Assembly (NCBI RefSeq): GCF_902167145.1
Contig: NC_050098.1
Coordinates: 134,924,207-134,988,206 of the forward strand
Origin: Zea mays
Lineage: Eukaryota > Streptophyta > Magnoliopsida > Poales > Poaceae
Direction of reading: 5' to 3'
Length of the DNA stretch: 64,000 nt
Within the stretch, counting starts at the first letter, position 1, and each line of letters opens with the position of its first letter. The notes below the pieces were generated by a model, which did no database searches, had not been told where the DNA came from, and worked only from the letters and a program-made list of their open reading frames with translations. Position numbers and translations under genes: made by a program. Positions 1 through 12,200 of this stretch are shown here, one piece after another.

Positions 1-1307
1 ATGTAAACAAAATACATAATAAAAATCTACACATTAAAATAAGATCCTAGGAATCATTAATTTTGGAGTTTTAGATTTTAAGTTATGGATTCCAAAGGTT
101 TTATGTGCTTGATACATGATTAAGTGAGAAATTAATTTTACTACTGTTTTCATGTCAAAACAGAGACTCTAGGTGATAAACAATAGTATTACAAAATTTT
201 AGAAATTGGAATGGATCAATTTGGAGTTCATATGAATTTTCTATGATTTATACAAATTCTAGCACTTTTTTATATTTAAAAAATCTATTTTCTAATTATT
301 TTCTCTGATTTTCGAGTTTTCTGGACTCGGCCTTAATTTCTGTTAAGCACAAGGGCTCTGGCGCACAAGATCCTAAGACACACACAACCCAGGCTGTGGA
401 CTGCGGGCTAGTTCTCTAAAACATAAGGGTTTTTTCTGCAAAACTCGCGCAGCGAAGGGGTATCTCTAATTCTCGGCCACACGATCGTAAGTGGACGCTC
501 TAGATCAGATCTGCGCCGCGATGAACCGGTACGTACTCTCGGCCACTAGATCCCAATCCGACGCCCCTGATTTAATGAGACCCCGTATGAGTAACCACCA
601 TTCGATCCCGATCGGATGGCTACAATTTAATTGATCGAAGCGGTACGCTTACCCTAATCGTGGTCGTCACTGAATAGATCAACGGTCACGACTTCCCCCA
701 CACCTGCGATCTAATCTTAACCGTTTATCACCCGATCGATGGTCAACAATCGATCCTTCAACCCTGGGCCTCCGGTTGAATGGTGCGGCGGTCCACCGCG
801 GTGGCGCCATGGCCAGCCCGCGACACCCGAGCACCCGAGACCCCAACCTTACAATTCAAGCGGTATTTTGCAAAGTCGAGGGTAGAACAAGGCTGGGCAG
901 GGTTCATACCGATGGTCGTTGCTCGACCGAAGCCTGGCCACGCGCGTTAGTGGTCCAGCGGCGGAGTAATTGCTCCGGCGAGCAATTCGGTGGTGATGAG
1001 GCCTCCACAGCGCGCCCAATCCTCCCAGAGTAGTCCCCGGCCCCCAGATTCCTCACCCGAGAGTCTCGCCAAGGCCCGCCTCCAACCAATTTTGTGAAAC
1101 ACTAGCAGCTTCCCTACGGAGTTGCGTTCAGCGCAGATGGCGAGTATGTAGATGGCGTCGCGAGAAGAGAGGAAGGCACGGTTTTAATGAAGAGCAGGGT
1201 GCAGCGCCGGGTCACATGTCGCTTGATTCGGATGGTCCAACCACCAATAGCTCCGGTATTCCTGGATTCCGTTGCGCGGTGCCGTGCTTGGTCATGGAGG
1301 AGAATAA

Positions 1308-1637
1308 GGTAGTGTTTGGTTGAAGAGCCAAGTAGAACGGAACCGTTCTGTCCCAGTTTTGTTGTTGTTTGATTATAAAGTAACTAGAACGGAATGACTC
1401 CAATTAGGGAATATTCTCCTCAGATCTGGAACCATCCCGCTCCAAAAAATCAACCGGACGGAGCCGCTCCGTTCCCAGCCCGCTCGCACAGTCACACTCC
1501 GTTCCGTTCACTCTGCAACTAAACAAAAAATAGAGCCGCTCCGTTCCAAATTACCAAACACAGAACAGAGCGGCTCCGTTCCTATAATCAGGGATGGAAC
1601 GACTCCGTTCTACTTGGCTGCTCAACCAAACACTACC
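1308..1637. mobile_element. Tourist-like (PIF/Harbinger) MITE, 330 bp
   Basis: Terminal inverted repeats of about 41 bp start GGTAGTGTTTGGTTG and differ at about four positions between the two ends. They are flanked by the 3-bp duplication TAA at 1305-1307 and 1638-1640. A TAA/TTA target and a GTTTGG-rich terminus are typical of Tourist-like MITEs mobilised by PIF/Harbinger transposases. The interior repeats the motif GGAGCGGCTCCGTTCC in both orientations and could fold strongly. No ORF is present. It sits inside the older LTR. Confidence 0.85.
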
Positions 1638-2258
1638 TAACTCGGCGAGCAGGCAATCCCGCCAGGCTGGCCCCACAACCCAGCGTCTGTGACGCCCAGC
1701 ACAAACATATGACGTGGCCCACGTGCCAGCGAACGGGAGGAAACGAGCGCGAGGGGGCAACTGGCCAGTGGGGCCCCCTGTCGGCGTGAAGGTGAACTGG
1801 GCTGCGCAGTGAAGCCGGAAGTGGGCCGCAGGTAGATAATTGGGCCCAACTCGCCCTTCCTTTTTTTGTTTTCTTTTTCCTTTTCGGATTTCTGTTTTAT
1901 TTTTTTCTTTTTATTGCTTTGAATCCCCAATTTGAATTCAATTATGGTTGTGAGTTTGTACTCAAGCCTAATATATAATTCAAGGGTACCAATTTGAAAA
2001 GCTAAATTTATTTTTATATAGTTTTCTTTATAAGGTATTCTCTTTTCCCTTGCTCTTTTATGTTATCTCTAATTTTTAAATTGTAAATGATGTCTTAAAT
2101 CCCAATTTGGATAATGATGTATTTTCTATTGATATGATTATTATTATTTTTAAATGCACAAACAAATAAAAGCCAACATGATGCACAATTTAGTAATATG
2201 TCCTTTATTATTTATTTGTTTTCAAATGAGGTGTTCACATGTGATGGTAAATAGAGAT

Positions 2259-2261
<3 letters not shown>

Positions 2262-2302
<41 letters not shown>
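2262..2302. repeat. (TA)n microsatellite
   Basis: An uninterrupted run of about 20 TA units lies near the start of the old Tekay-type LTR. Confidence 0.95.
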
Positions 2303-2308
<6 letters not shown>

Positions 2309-2362
2309 AGGAATAATATTTTTTTCTCCCTTTATATTATCTCTTACAAATTGGGTATTACA

Positions 2363-3259
2363 TTCCTAGTGAGTTGAGTGAATTTAGAAAAACCCTCAAA
2401 ACCCCTTGGCTCTTGCACAAGCCATTGTAATATTGTACCGAGTGGGGCGAGAGTCTTGCAAGACCACACCAACCCAGTTTGTGGTGTGGCCACCACCGTG
2501 TACGAGAGAAAACGAGGCACACGGCGTTTCTATCGGAAGTTCGATAGTCAAGACGGCGGGAAGCGTCCGAGAGAAGCTGGAAGCAGAGCACCACTTGCGC
2601 GTGGAGAAGGCCCATGACTCTGTATGGAGTTACTCGATCATGGTGCTTGGCCCTCGTGTGGGCTACCCTTTGTGTAGGGGCACCAACGAGGATTAGCCAG
2701 GACCTTGCATGGTTCTATATACCTCAGTAAAAATATCAGCGTTGTCCATGGGAGTTTGCAATCTCTACCTTTGCTCTTTAGCTTCCGCATTTACTTTAAG
2801 TACTTAAGTTTTAATCTCTCTATTCCTAGCTTAGTATATTTAGGATAGAAAATTAGGTTGCATAACTCTTTTGCGATAGAGATAGCAACACTTGCCCTTG
2901 TTTGGGACAGCTCCAGCTCTAGAAAATTTGGTGGAGTTGTCGAAGCAGGTCATTAGGTGCTCCAAAAAATCATGGAGCTAGAGCTATAAGCCTTTAGAAG
3001 ACATTTATATAAGTTATTTTGTTTATTATTTAGATTAAAAATATTTTTGAAACTAATTAGATTGATATTATAAACTACAAGTCCACACTGGAGCTGGAAT
3101 TTAGAGCCATCCCAAACAACCCCTTAGACAAAACCTTCTCTGCACATTCTTGTTTAATTATTTGCATAGGTTTTGTTTAGGAGAATTATTTGTGCCCTAG
3201 ATTAGCCAAGTTTTTAGAAGTCCTAATTCACCCCCTCTTAGGCGTATGTGTTCCTTTCA
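2363..3259 (+). mobile_element. 3' part of a Sirevirus (copia) LTR
   Basis: The sequence aligns, in the opposite orientation, with the LTR at 17924-18604. Shared blocks include AGCCATTGTAATATTGTACC, the run around GCATAACTC, and the end AAGTCCTAATTC...CTCTTAGG. It ends TTCCTTTCA at 3259, where the pol of element O resumes in frame, so it inserted into O. Its left part is cut by the old Tekay-type LTR at 2362. Because the left end is missing, the TSD cannot be confirmed; CTAGG at 3260-3264 would be the right copy. Confidence 0.7.
2895..3123. mobile_element. Tourist-like MITE, 229 bp
   Basis: The related LTR at 18040-18070 lacks this stretch and reads across as AACACTTAGATAAAACC, so it serves as an empty site. 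Here the same position holds 229 bp with imperfect inverted ends (TTGTTTGGGA...GCTC and its complement). It is flanked by TTG (2892-2894, apparently a mutated TTA) and TTA (3124-3126). No ORF is present. The call rests on the empty-site comparison and the TTA target. Confidence 0.7.
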
Positions 3260-5568
3260 CTAGGATTTCAAGTTAAACAGCTCAAGGAAGGCATCTTCAT
3301 CTCACAAACGAAGTACATGCAAGATATCCTCAAGAAGTTTGGGATGAAGGACGCGAAGCCCATCAAGACGCAGATGAGGACAAACAAGCATTTGGACCTT
3401 GACGCGAGAGGTAAGTCTGTAGATCAAAAGGTATACCAGTCTATGATAGGTTTGAGAGCACCTAGAGGGGGTGAATAGGTGATCCTGCAAAATAGACTTA
3501 AATCAACACAAACTTGGTCTAATAAATGAGTTAGAGTACATTAAAACCAAGTTTGAGTCAAAGAGAGGAGAGAATAGTTCTCTTCACTTGATTTCTCTTT
3601 CAAGATGTTAATTATAATGTGAGCAATATCACAAGTGAGAATGAGAACTTTGGAAGAAGGAAAAATCATAATAAAGTGAATGAGACAAGAGACATACCAA
3701 TTTTTATCTCGTGGTTCGGCCAAAGCTTACCTCTACGTTGTGGTGTCCTCCTTTAGACAAGGGTTGCAATCAATCCCTCTCATGTGATCACTAATTAAGA
3801 TCGTCTTGAGAGCCATAATTTCTTCCTTATATCAGTATTCTTGTTTGCGAGCAATCTCCACAACTTGGAGTCTCTCATAGCCTTACACAAGATCAAAACC
3901 AGAACTCAGAGTAAGCGAGCAAAATAGAGTACACCCACAAGAGAAAATCATAGCAACACACGCGAGAAAGCAAAGACAAGAGCGCGAGTACAAGATCACA
4001 CAAGAACAGCTCAAAATTTGCGCTCAAATCTCTCTAAAATTACTATAAGGCATGGCTACATGTTTCGGAGTGTTGGTATGCTCTTGAGGTGCTTGGGTGC
4101 AGGTTGAAGCCGCCTAGGGTCCCTTTTATAGCTCCAAGGGGCATAGGAGCCGTTGGATTCTTCATATGTAAGCCCAAAAAAATTCTTGTCTATAGGCGCA
4201 CCGGCCCAGTCTGGGGCAAACCAAACCGGGTCCTGTAGCCCATGGTTCGGGATCCTGATTGGCCACCTTCCTTAGCTGACATACACCGGATCGTCTGGTG
4301 ACATCAGCTATCCATTGGATGTCGTAGAGTCATTGAAGATAACTGTTGTATAGGCGGTCTGGTGCACCAGACTGTCACTGTTCATGGTCCAATGATTTTT
4401 TATAAAATCCAAGAGAGCGTATTGTTCATATGGGTGGCACGGACCCGGTCTAGTGCTCCCCACACAAGACCATTGAGCCTAACTTCTCCAAACTTTTTGG
4501 GCTTTCCTTGGTAGCTTCCCTATGACTTAGACAAACATAGTTAGCACTTAATCTAATTGACTAAATGTAGGAAACATACCTTTTCTTCTATGTTTCACCA
4601 GGGTTTGCAATATGCCCAAAACTAAGCCCAAAATCACTTTTCTTGCATAAAAGAGTTTGTAGCCAAACCAAGGTGCAAGAAACATAGTATAAGGTATGTG
4701 TTACTTATTCAAATACTTCGACCTCATGTTTTTGTAGTTTTACCCAAAGTTGCACTTTTGGCCTTCATTTCTACTCATTTGGACTTGTTTCCTTCAATAT
4801 GCTCTTGCTAGAACCTGTGCTCATGCTCATATCAAAGTAGTTAGTCCAATGTGGTGTGTTGAGCAGTTAATCACCAAAACAGGTAGAAATAGCCATATGG
4901 CACATTTCCCTTTTAAGGTTCCTTGCTTTATTTGTGTGCAAGTAGGCCGAACACTTTGCTTTCCATATGCATGTGTGCTAGATTTTAATCCAGCCCCAAG
5001 GAATGTCCTTGTGGCCATGAAGCGGATTTTACGATATTTGGTTCATACGCCTCGCTTTGGGCTCTGGTAACCTAAGGGGTCTACCTTTGACCTAATTGGG
5101 TATTCAGATTCCAATTATGTCGGGTACAAGGTAGATAGGAAGAGCATATCAGGGACATGTCGATTTTTAGGAAAGTCCCAGGTGTCTTGGAGCTCAATGA
5201 AACAAAATTATGTTGCCCTATCCACCGCCGAGGCCGAGTATATTGCTGCAGGCGATTGCTGTACGCAATTACTTTGGATGAGGCAAACACTTAGGGACTT
5301 TGGCTACAATTTGAGAAAAGTCCCACTCCTATGTGATAACGAGAGTGCAATCAACTTGGTGGATAATCCCATTGAACACAGATGCACTAAGAACATAGAC
5401 ATCCAACATCACTTCCTGAGAGACCACCTGTAAAGGGGAGATATCGATACTTGCCATGTTAGCACTGATCACCAGCTAGCCGATATCTTCGCCAATCCTT
5501 TAGATGAGAGGAGGCTTTGTGATTTGCGTAGTGAGCTTAATGTATTAGATTCGCGGACCTTGGATTGA
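3260..5568 (+). pseudogene. Sirevirus element O: reverse transcriptase/RNase H end of pol, split by a solo LTR
   Basis: The reading resumes at 3260 with LGFQVKQLKEG and runs through KYMQDILKKFGMKDAKPIKT to SMIG at 3452. It continues at 4921 with GSLLYLCASRP, KRILRYLVHTP, WSSMKQNYVALSTAEAEY and LLCDNESAINL. This is the end of the RT domain followed by the copia RNase H domain of the Opie/Ji (Sirevirus) lineage. Nonsense codons after FGLW and after FLRDHL (about 5430) show that it is dead. The last codon is near 5566. The 5' part of the element (gag, integrase, 5' LTR) lies outside the window. The Sirevirus assignment comes from the protein motifs; the exact family (Opie, Ji or Ruda) is uncertain. 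Confidence 0.85.
3453..4915 (-). mobile_element. Solo LTR of a Sirevirus, same family as O, with 5-bp TSD
   Basis: The insert reads, on the minus strand, TAAAAGGGAAATGTGCC ... GGTGCTCTCA. Both ends match the ends of the LTR at 5993-7504. The 5-bp duplication AGGTT is exact (3448-3452 and 4916-4920), and removing the insert restores the pol reading frame (MIG then SLLYL). There is no internal domain, so it is a solo LTR left by LTR-LTR recombination. A minus-strand TATA box (TATAAAAG) is at 4123-4130. The ORFs inside it are not genes. Confidence 0.9.
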
Positions 5569-5992
5569 TCTATAGCATACTTTCTTTATATGCCTTTTGA
5601 TCATGTTCTTTATGCTTTATTTCATATTTTGGTACTCAAGTTGTAGAATGTCATTCCCGGACCTCACATGTCCAAGTTCATTTATGCATATGTTTAGGGG
5701 AGGATATGCTACAACTTGACCCTTTGAGACTAATGATTTGCTTGAGTTGAGCATATGTAGTCTCAAAGGAGGACTGAAAGGGAAATGGTGGATTTGGACA
5801 AAGGAAGAAGCTTCCACTGCATAAACAATATCAATGTGCTTTGTACCAAGTGATCTAAATATGCCAAATCATTCGAACAATTCTTAAGGTTGAGTTGAGC
5901 TTCAATTTGCCATTTTTACTCATATGGGCTTAAGTTAGTCTTATTTGAGTTGCTTTAGGTGTGTTGGCATAAATCACTAAAAAGAGGGAGAT
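5569..5992 (+). other. Untranslated 3' internal region and polypurine tract of O
   Basis: This is 424 bp between the end of pol and the 3' LTR, with no ORF of interest. The purine run AAAAAGAGGGAGAT at about 5979-5992 immediately precedes the LTR and is the expected plus-strand primer site. A purine-rich GTTTAGGGGAGGATATG stretch at about 5692 resembles it weakly. Confidence 0.7.
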
Positions 5993-7504
5993 TAAAATGG
6001 AAATGTGCTATATAGCCATTTCTACCTGTTTTGGTGATTAAGTGTCCAACACACCACATTGGACTAACTATCTTGATGTGAGTATAAGCACAGGTCCATT
6101 AAAAGAAATTTGAAGAAATCAAGTCCAAAAGAGTCATTATTTGTGAGTTTTGCACCCTTAGACATGTTGCATAGGTCCATTACAATGTTTCTCGCACTTG
6201 TTTTTGTCCTCTAACTCTTTGTGTAGCAAAAAGTGCATTTTGGACTTGGTTTTAGCCATATTGCAAATCCTGGAGAAACTATGGAAAAGAGGCATGCTCA
6301 CCACACTTAGTCAATTAGATTATATCTAATTATCTTTGTCTTAGTCATAGAGAAACCCCCAAAAATAGACGAAAAAGATTGAAGGACTTAGGCTCAAAAG
6401 AGCCTAAGTTGTGCTGGTCTGGGCCTCACCAGACAGGTCTGGTGGTGCACCGGACCGGGTCCATGGGGGCCTGGACTTAGGTGTCAGGCAGGCTAGCGCA
6501 CCGGACCAGTCCGGGGTGCACTAGACCGCCTTCATACGTGAACAGTATGCTCTCGAGAATTTAACTATAAAATTCACCGGACTACTACTATTCTTGGTTC
6601 GGTGTGCTGCCGACGGGCGCCAACAGCTAGTTGACATTGCCCTCTGTTCGGAGGCGCATTGGCTAGTCATGTGCCACATAAGTATGAAAACCGCCCAACC
6701 AAATCCCGAACTGGGGGGCATGTGGACCCAGTCGGGTGGCGCGCTGGACCAGTCCGGTGCCACCCCTTGAAGCTAATTTCTTGGCAGTTTTACAAGGAAG
6801 GAGGCAACTGCTCCTAGGCCACTCGGGGCTATAAAAGCAGCCCCTACACTCCTCCATTCTATACACAAGCATCTAAAGAGACTCAACACTCTGACACTCT
6901 GCCACAACTCAATCGTGCGATTCTAGCGAGGTCTGAGCGTCGTCTTAGTTATATTCTTCATACTTGGTGTATTGTGCACTTGTGTTTCTCTCTTTTGTGT
7001 TGAGTTGCTTGTTTTGATCTTTTGTGCTTGTACTCTCTCCCTCCTTTACTATGATTTGTGACTCTGATCATGTGTAAGGCTGCAAGAGACTCCAACTTGT
7101 GGAGATTCTTTGCGAATGGGGATAAAAGTGATAAGAAAAACTGTGGCACTCAAGTTTGATCTTTGTATCACTTGAGAGGGTTGAGTGCAACCGTTGTCCG
7201 TTGGGACACCACGACATGGAATAGGCAAGCATTTTAGGCTTGACTGAACCACGGGAAAAATCATTGTTTTGTGTGCTCATTTGCTTGCGATTTTTCTCCC
7301 TCATCCTAAGTCTCTCAAATTCACTTGTAATATTGCTCTTAATCTATTCTATATCTTGAAAGAACAATCAAGTGAAGAGGATTTGCTTTCTTCTTCTCTC
7401 TACTCAAACTTGGTTTTAGTTTTCACTAACTTCATTTTTAGACCAAGTTTGTGCTTTAGTGTAATTTTTGTAGGATCACCTATTCACCCCTCTAGGTGCT
7501 CTCA
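5993..7504 (+). mobile_element. 3' LTR of Sirevirus O
   Basis: The LTR starts TAAAATGGAAATGTGC after the polypurine tract and ends CTAGGTGCTCTCA. The length of 1512 bp compares with 1463 bp for the solo LTR at 3453-4915. A TATA box (TATAAAAG) at 6830-6837 separates a U3 of about 840 bp from R-U5. U3 carries several copies of the CACCGGAC/GTCCGGTG motif (6420-6540 and 6720-6770). The second base is A rather than the usual G in both this copy and the solo LTR. It inserted into the Sirevirus S2 internal region that begins at 7505. Confidence 0.85.
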
Positions 7505-8266
7505 TATGCATAGTTAAATGGTAAAGGATATTTTAGCGATACCAAAAGAAGAATTTAAAGGCATATGCATAAGTGGCAACATGGGAGTACAAGATATGAA
7601 ATGACATAGTCTATTCACAATTGGAGAAGACATTTAAATGATATTGATTAAGGAATGAAACCACTTGTAGATTAAGAGGTTTTGCGGTGGAAGCTTGTTG
7701 TCTTTCTCTGGGGACTTCATTTTCCTTCAACGAGACTACTACACACATAATAGGCTTGAAGAGTGGTGTTAGTCTCAAAGTCTTAGATTATAAAGTAACC
7801 CCCCTAAAAGTGTGCATACCAGATTTGAATACTTGTAGGAGACATGCACATGACTTTTGAGATCAAGAAGTGGCAAACTATCTATAATTTGAACTTTGGC
7901 ACATATAATTCAAAATGGTAATAATTGAAAGATATCAAATGAATGGTGCAAGAAAGTATAATTTATCTAGGAGTTTTAATTAAGCTATGTGCATTGCTTT
8001 ACTAAACATTTTTTAAACCTTGTAGGATTGCTCAAAAAGTATGAATTTAAACCGAACATTTCTACCATATGATAGTCCTAGTATGCATGCAATTCAATTG
8101 AAACTAAATGACAATTGAAAAGATAATGGCATGAACAATACCAATTCAAAAATAAAACAATTGAAAGCAAAACTAAACATGAATGGTAAACTAGATACAC
8201 GAAAATAGATGTGCATATCTAAAAACAAGAATTTGCAGTAAATCTAGTTACCTTAGTCATGGATGG
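7505..8266 (-). other. Non-coding internal segment of Sirevirus S2
   Basis: This is AT-rich sequence without coding signal on either strand. It is placed in S2 because it is the left flank of element A: the duplicated GATGG (8262-8266) matches the right copy at 15742-15746, where S2 gag-related sequence continues. On the minus strand it therefore lies downstream of the gag region, where pol would be expected, and no protease, integrase or RT motif is visible. A purine-rich run, read as TTTTAGGGGGGTTAC on the minus strand (about 7796-7812), may be a polypurine tract. Confidence 0.55.
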
Positions 8267-8934
8267 TGTTGGGGACTTGTTCTCAAATGCTATGTTAAGA
8301 ACAAGGCAACACAAAATATTAAAGATTAAAGCCCTTCATCCTTCAAAACATTATCTCCCTTAGGATATAATGATCTTTAGACGAAGGATATGAAAGACAC
8401 ACCTTCGTCATCGCGGTGTATGTTAGCAAAAGGAGAAGCATATGAAATATAAGAGATAATGTAAACAATCACACAACATTATTAATTCATTCTCTGTATA
8501 TTATCATAGATAGACGGAAACAATATTGAATTACAAATGTACCTTCGGCTTGATAGAAGGTAAAAATACAAGCGTGACGCACGAACGAATATCAATCAGC
8601 GTGAACAGTACGGGGGTACTATTCATCTATTTATAGGCACAGGGCGCAACCTGTGTGAAATTACATTCATGCCCTTCATGTTTACTATTTACTTTTAGAC
8701 AACCCAATGGGGACTAAATAACCTTTTCCCTTTTAAGTCGGTTCCTTTTTCCGCCATTGAGCCGAAGCTCCCTTGCGCGTAGCTTCGGAGCAACAACAAC
8801 CTTCGTCACGATCATGCTTTTCACATCGTGTATGCTTTTAACCTGAGTTCGAAGGTACCTGTTCATATGTCACACTTGGAAGACATTGTTAAATCACGTT
8901 TTTGAGGACCTTCGGAGTACGAAGGCCCCCAACA
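8267..8934 (-). repeat. 3' LTR of Grande-like A
   Basis: The 668-bp LTR reads TGTTGGGGACTTG...GGCCCCCAACA on the plus strand. A minus-strand TATA box (TATAAATA) lies at about 8629-8636. The LTR is nearly identical to 15073-15741, with scattered substitutions and a 1-bp length difference. On the right it abuts GTAGCCCCTTACAG, whose complement CTGTAAGGGGCTAC is the likely polypurine tract. Confidence 0.9.
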
Positions 8935-9011
8935 GTAGCCCCTTACAGTATTAATTTGTTAAGATAACAAATTCAGACTGCGACATGGACGAAGGCCTTA
9001 AGCCGAAGGTC

Positions 9012-9030
9012 CGAAAAAACACCTTCCCTT
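9012..9030. repeat. Direct repeat flanking antisense gene of A (promoter side)
   Basis: The 19-bp CGAAAAAACACCTTCCCTT occurs here, upstream of the antisense gene, and again identically at 12601-12619 downstream of it. Element B has the equivalent pair at 56962-56987 and 29492-29517. Confidence 0.9.
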
Positions 9031-9089
9031 TGCTAGAATAGCAATAGTCAATGACAGACGGGGCCCTCCAATTTGGAGCGTACTGGGCG

Positions 9090-9097
9090 TATAAATA
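9090..9097 (+). promoter_or_regulatory. TATA box of the antisense gene in A
   Basis: TATAAATA sits about 150 bp before the antisense ATG (9247) and about 155 bp inside the end of the 3' LTR, on the strand opposite to gag. Element B has TATATAAA at the matching place (56776-56783, minus). A pol II promoter dedicated to the antisense gene is inferred. Confidence 0.6.
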
Positions 9098-9246
9098 GGA
9101 ACTCACACCGACTGCACTTGATACACTGCTTGTGCCATTTGTCTTATTTTCTCAATTTTATAGCTCTTGCTCACTAGCGCTTGATAATTTTTCAAGCTCT
9201 CCGAGCCTCGGTTTAGAAAACGTGTTTTCACCATTTCTGAAGAAAG

Positions 9247-12200
9247 ATGCCTCAAGACAAGAAGATTGCTACTGAGACGAAGCTGACTAAAGAGGAGAAG
9301 CTTTTTGAGGAGAAGGCTGTGAATCCTTATATTGCTGGATTTATTGAGTCAATGACAAAAACAAATACAGAGAAGATTACTAAGGATATACTGGAAGGCC
9401 TGTCTGAAGATACTGGTGACAGTGATAGCTATGATGTGGAAAGTGGGGGCGAAGATTCTAAGGATCGGCCCTGGAGGCCAAGTCATTTAATTTTTGGAAA
9501 ATCGACCATCAAACAAGGGCATCTTGAGAACATGAGAGGAAGGTATTTTCGGGATATGTCTATTGTGAGAGCTGGCGGAGACAACAACGTCCCTGCCCCT
9601 AAAGAAAATGAAGTTGTGATCTACCGAAGCTTCTTCAAGGCTGGACTTCGGTTCCCTTTGAGTAAGTTTGTAGTTGAAGTGCTGAAAACCTACCAAATCT
9701 TCCTTCATCAGATCACCCCGAAGCCATAATAAGGATGGGGGTTTTCGTCTGGGCAGTGAGGAGCCAAGGGCTAGAGCCAAGCGCGAAGTGCTTCTGTAGC
9801 ATGCACGAACTTCTATATGAGACGAAGGCCATGGGTAAAGAACAATATTACAACAACTTTGGTTGTTATGGATTTATCGCCCGTCCCAACGCAAGCCACC
9901 TAGTGCCAACATTTCAGAAAAGATGGCCCGGTGCCTAGATGGAAGAGTGGTTTTATGTGAAAAATGATTTGAAAGCAAGAGAAGACATTAAGGAAGTCAT
10001 TATGTGCCCCATCTGGTCCCGCTTCGGCCTCCGAAGGCCGAAGGTTGAAATTGATGATGTCGCCGAAGCGTGTCAGAGGGCCTTCAGTACAGTCTGCTCT
10101 TTCATTGGTATAAGGGATTTAATTCAAGAACACATAGCATTCAGAGTATGGCCGCTTGTGGAAAACTGGGAAATGCCAAAAGAAACCATCACTAACTCTA
10201 ACGAAGGTGATTTGGTCCGGCTAAAATATACATTCAGATTTGGGGATAAGTTCGATGAACCAAACAACGACTGGCTGAAATGTATCGAAGCTACAAGTGA
10301 TGAACTGCTTGGAGCATATTCCAAGACAGAAGATAATGCACTATCTGCAGCCTTCGGAGGTCGGGGAAAGAAGAGATTGAACAGAGTTTTTGATGCCATT
10401 GGCTTCGTTTACCTCGACTATCGCTATTCGCTGTGGGGACAAGGGAAAAAGAGGAAAGCTGCTACTTTGGCCACCCCAGATGAGCCTGTGCCGAAGGAAA
10501 AAAAGTTGAAGGTCCTAACTCCCCGGCCGCGTTACATCGAACCGACCGCGATACTTGAATTTGGCGAAGGGACCTCCTCGGCTGCCAAAACAAAAGAAAC
10601 TATTCCTCCCGCGCAGAGGATTGAAGATCCAGCTCAAATGCTGAAGCTACCTTCAACTGAGCTAGTTGAGACGAAGGCTGGTAAAGGTAAAGCTGAAGAG
10701 CCAAATATTGAAGAAATAAAAGTGCCAGAAATTTTGAGCCCTTCATCGGAGGTGACACTGCTGAAGGCACAAAAAAGTTCTGCCACAACTCCTAAGAGGA
10801 GAAGGATGGCAAATGTGCTAGATGTTGTGCTGGAGACAGCAAAGACCTTGAGCTCTACTCCTTCGAAAAAACTTGCCAAAGCTTCGAAAGCGCAACCCGA
10901 AGCTGAAACCAAACAGGCAGAAGTCGAAGCTGCAACAATTCAGGCTGAAACTGAGGCTGGGCCTTCAGTGCCCCCTGAGGCAAAGCCTACCGTAATTGAA
11001 GAAAAGGCAACAGAGCAAATTTTGTTTGAAAAGGTTGAAACCCTTGTTCCCGAAGCTTCAAAAGAAAGCATTGATTACATCATTCGTCATGCTTCGGGAA
11101 AATGACTTTCTCAAGAAGAAAAGCTAAAAGCACTACATTATGCCCAAAAATTGAAATATCCGAAGGGGGCGTTAGTGTTTAATGGCAGTGGGGAAGAAGA
11201 TTTTCTGTACTGTCTCCCGGACAATAAAGAGATATCCGTCTGCCGGGGGATAGGTAGAAGCATCGAATTCCCGAAGCTAGAAGATGGCCTTTCAATATTA
11301 TCAAAGGATGAGCTTGCTGACAGTTTGGCGTATAATAGCATAAAGGTATAAAAGCTAATTTTGTATTTTGAAAACGAAATAGTTTATTTGTTTATACTTA
11401 ATTCTGTCCTCCTCTTGCGGGGCTTAATTCTTAACAACGCCCTTAGAGCACAGAAAAACATTGAAGATGAAGGATATACAATGGCTCTGAACAACCTTCG
11501 TTCAGAGGTAATCGAACTAAGGAACGAAGGTCTTGAAAAAGACAAAATTTTGATTTCAATGGTAAACAAAGTGAAATAAGATGAAGCTAGTTTCAAGGCT
11601 AAAGCTTAAATCCAAAATAATGAGATCGAAGACCTTCAGAAACAATTGGCCGAAGCCAAAGAAAAATGCGGTCTTGCAGAAGCTAACCGAGATATTAGTG
11701 AATATTGGAAAAAACATTTAGAAAAAACAGTTGAAGAGCTTCGCGCATCCAAGGAAAGATGCTTTGAAAAATCATTGGTCTGTGTGGAGAAGATAAAGAC
11801 TAGCTTTGCCAACGTGGGCGCTTATTCTAACGAAGATAACTTCATACGAGGCGACCCTGAAGGAGTTATCGAGTGGATAAGTGGAGAAGACAAAGCTTTC
11901 GAAGAAATTTTAAGTGATCGCGGGGATGTCTGCGCGTTCTCCGGTGCGAGAGGAATTTCAGCCATCCTAGAGAAGGCGGGGTGCGACCATGTCAAGACCC
12001 TGGCCCAGGCCAAAGGTGCCTTCTTCGTGGATGATACAAAGGATCCCTCAGCTGAAGCAATTTTAATGGGCGAAAAATTTTACAATGACATCTGGGTAAA
12101 TGGTGGCCGAGAAATGGCCCACGAAATTATGAAGAAAAGTGAAAAAGATATTCATGACGCCCGAGTGGAAGCGAAACAAGCTGAGGAAGCTGCAAAGCGT

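Larger units (their letters stand above)
1..2362 (-). mobile_element. Old Tekay/Prem1-type Ty3-gypsy LTR, cut by window start
   Basis: This is a long terminal repeat read on the minus strand. Its element-5' end is at 2362, where the reverse complement starts TGTAATACCCAATTTG, nearly the same as the LTR start of the element at 46006. At 150-300 it aligns in reverse with 47600-47770 (for example TCTATGATTTATACAAATTC). The GC-rich block at 440-1200 matches the GC-rich middle of that LTR only loosely, so this copy is old and diverged. It interrupts the Sirevirus LTR that resumes at 2363. No coding sequence is present, and the ORFs in the GC-rich part are not genes. Whether it is a 5' LTR or a solo LTR cannot be told because the other end lies outside the window. 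Confidence 0.75.

Noticed and set aside
2363..3264. CTAG or CCTAG target duplication framing 2363-3259
   Set aside because: Homology to the LTR at 18604 continues to the very edge at 2363, so the left side is a truncation by the Tekay-type LTR and not an original element end.
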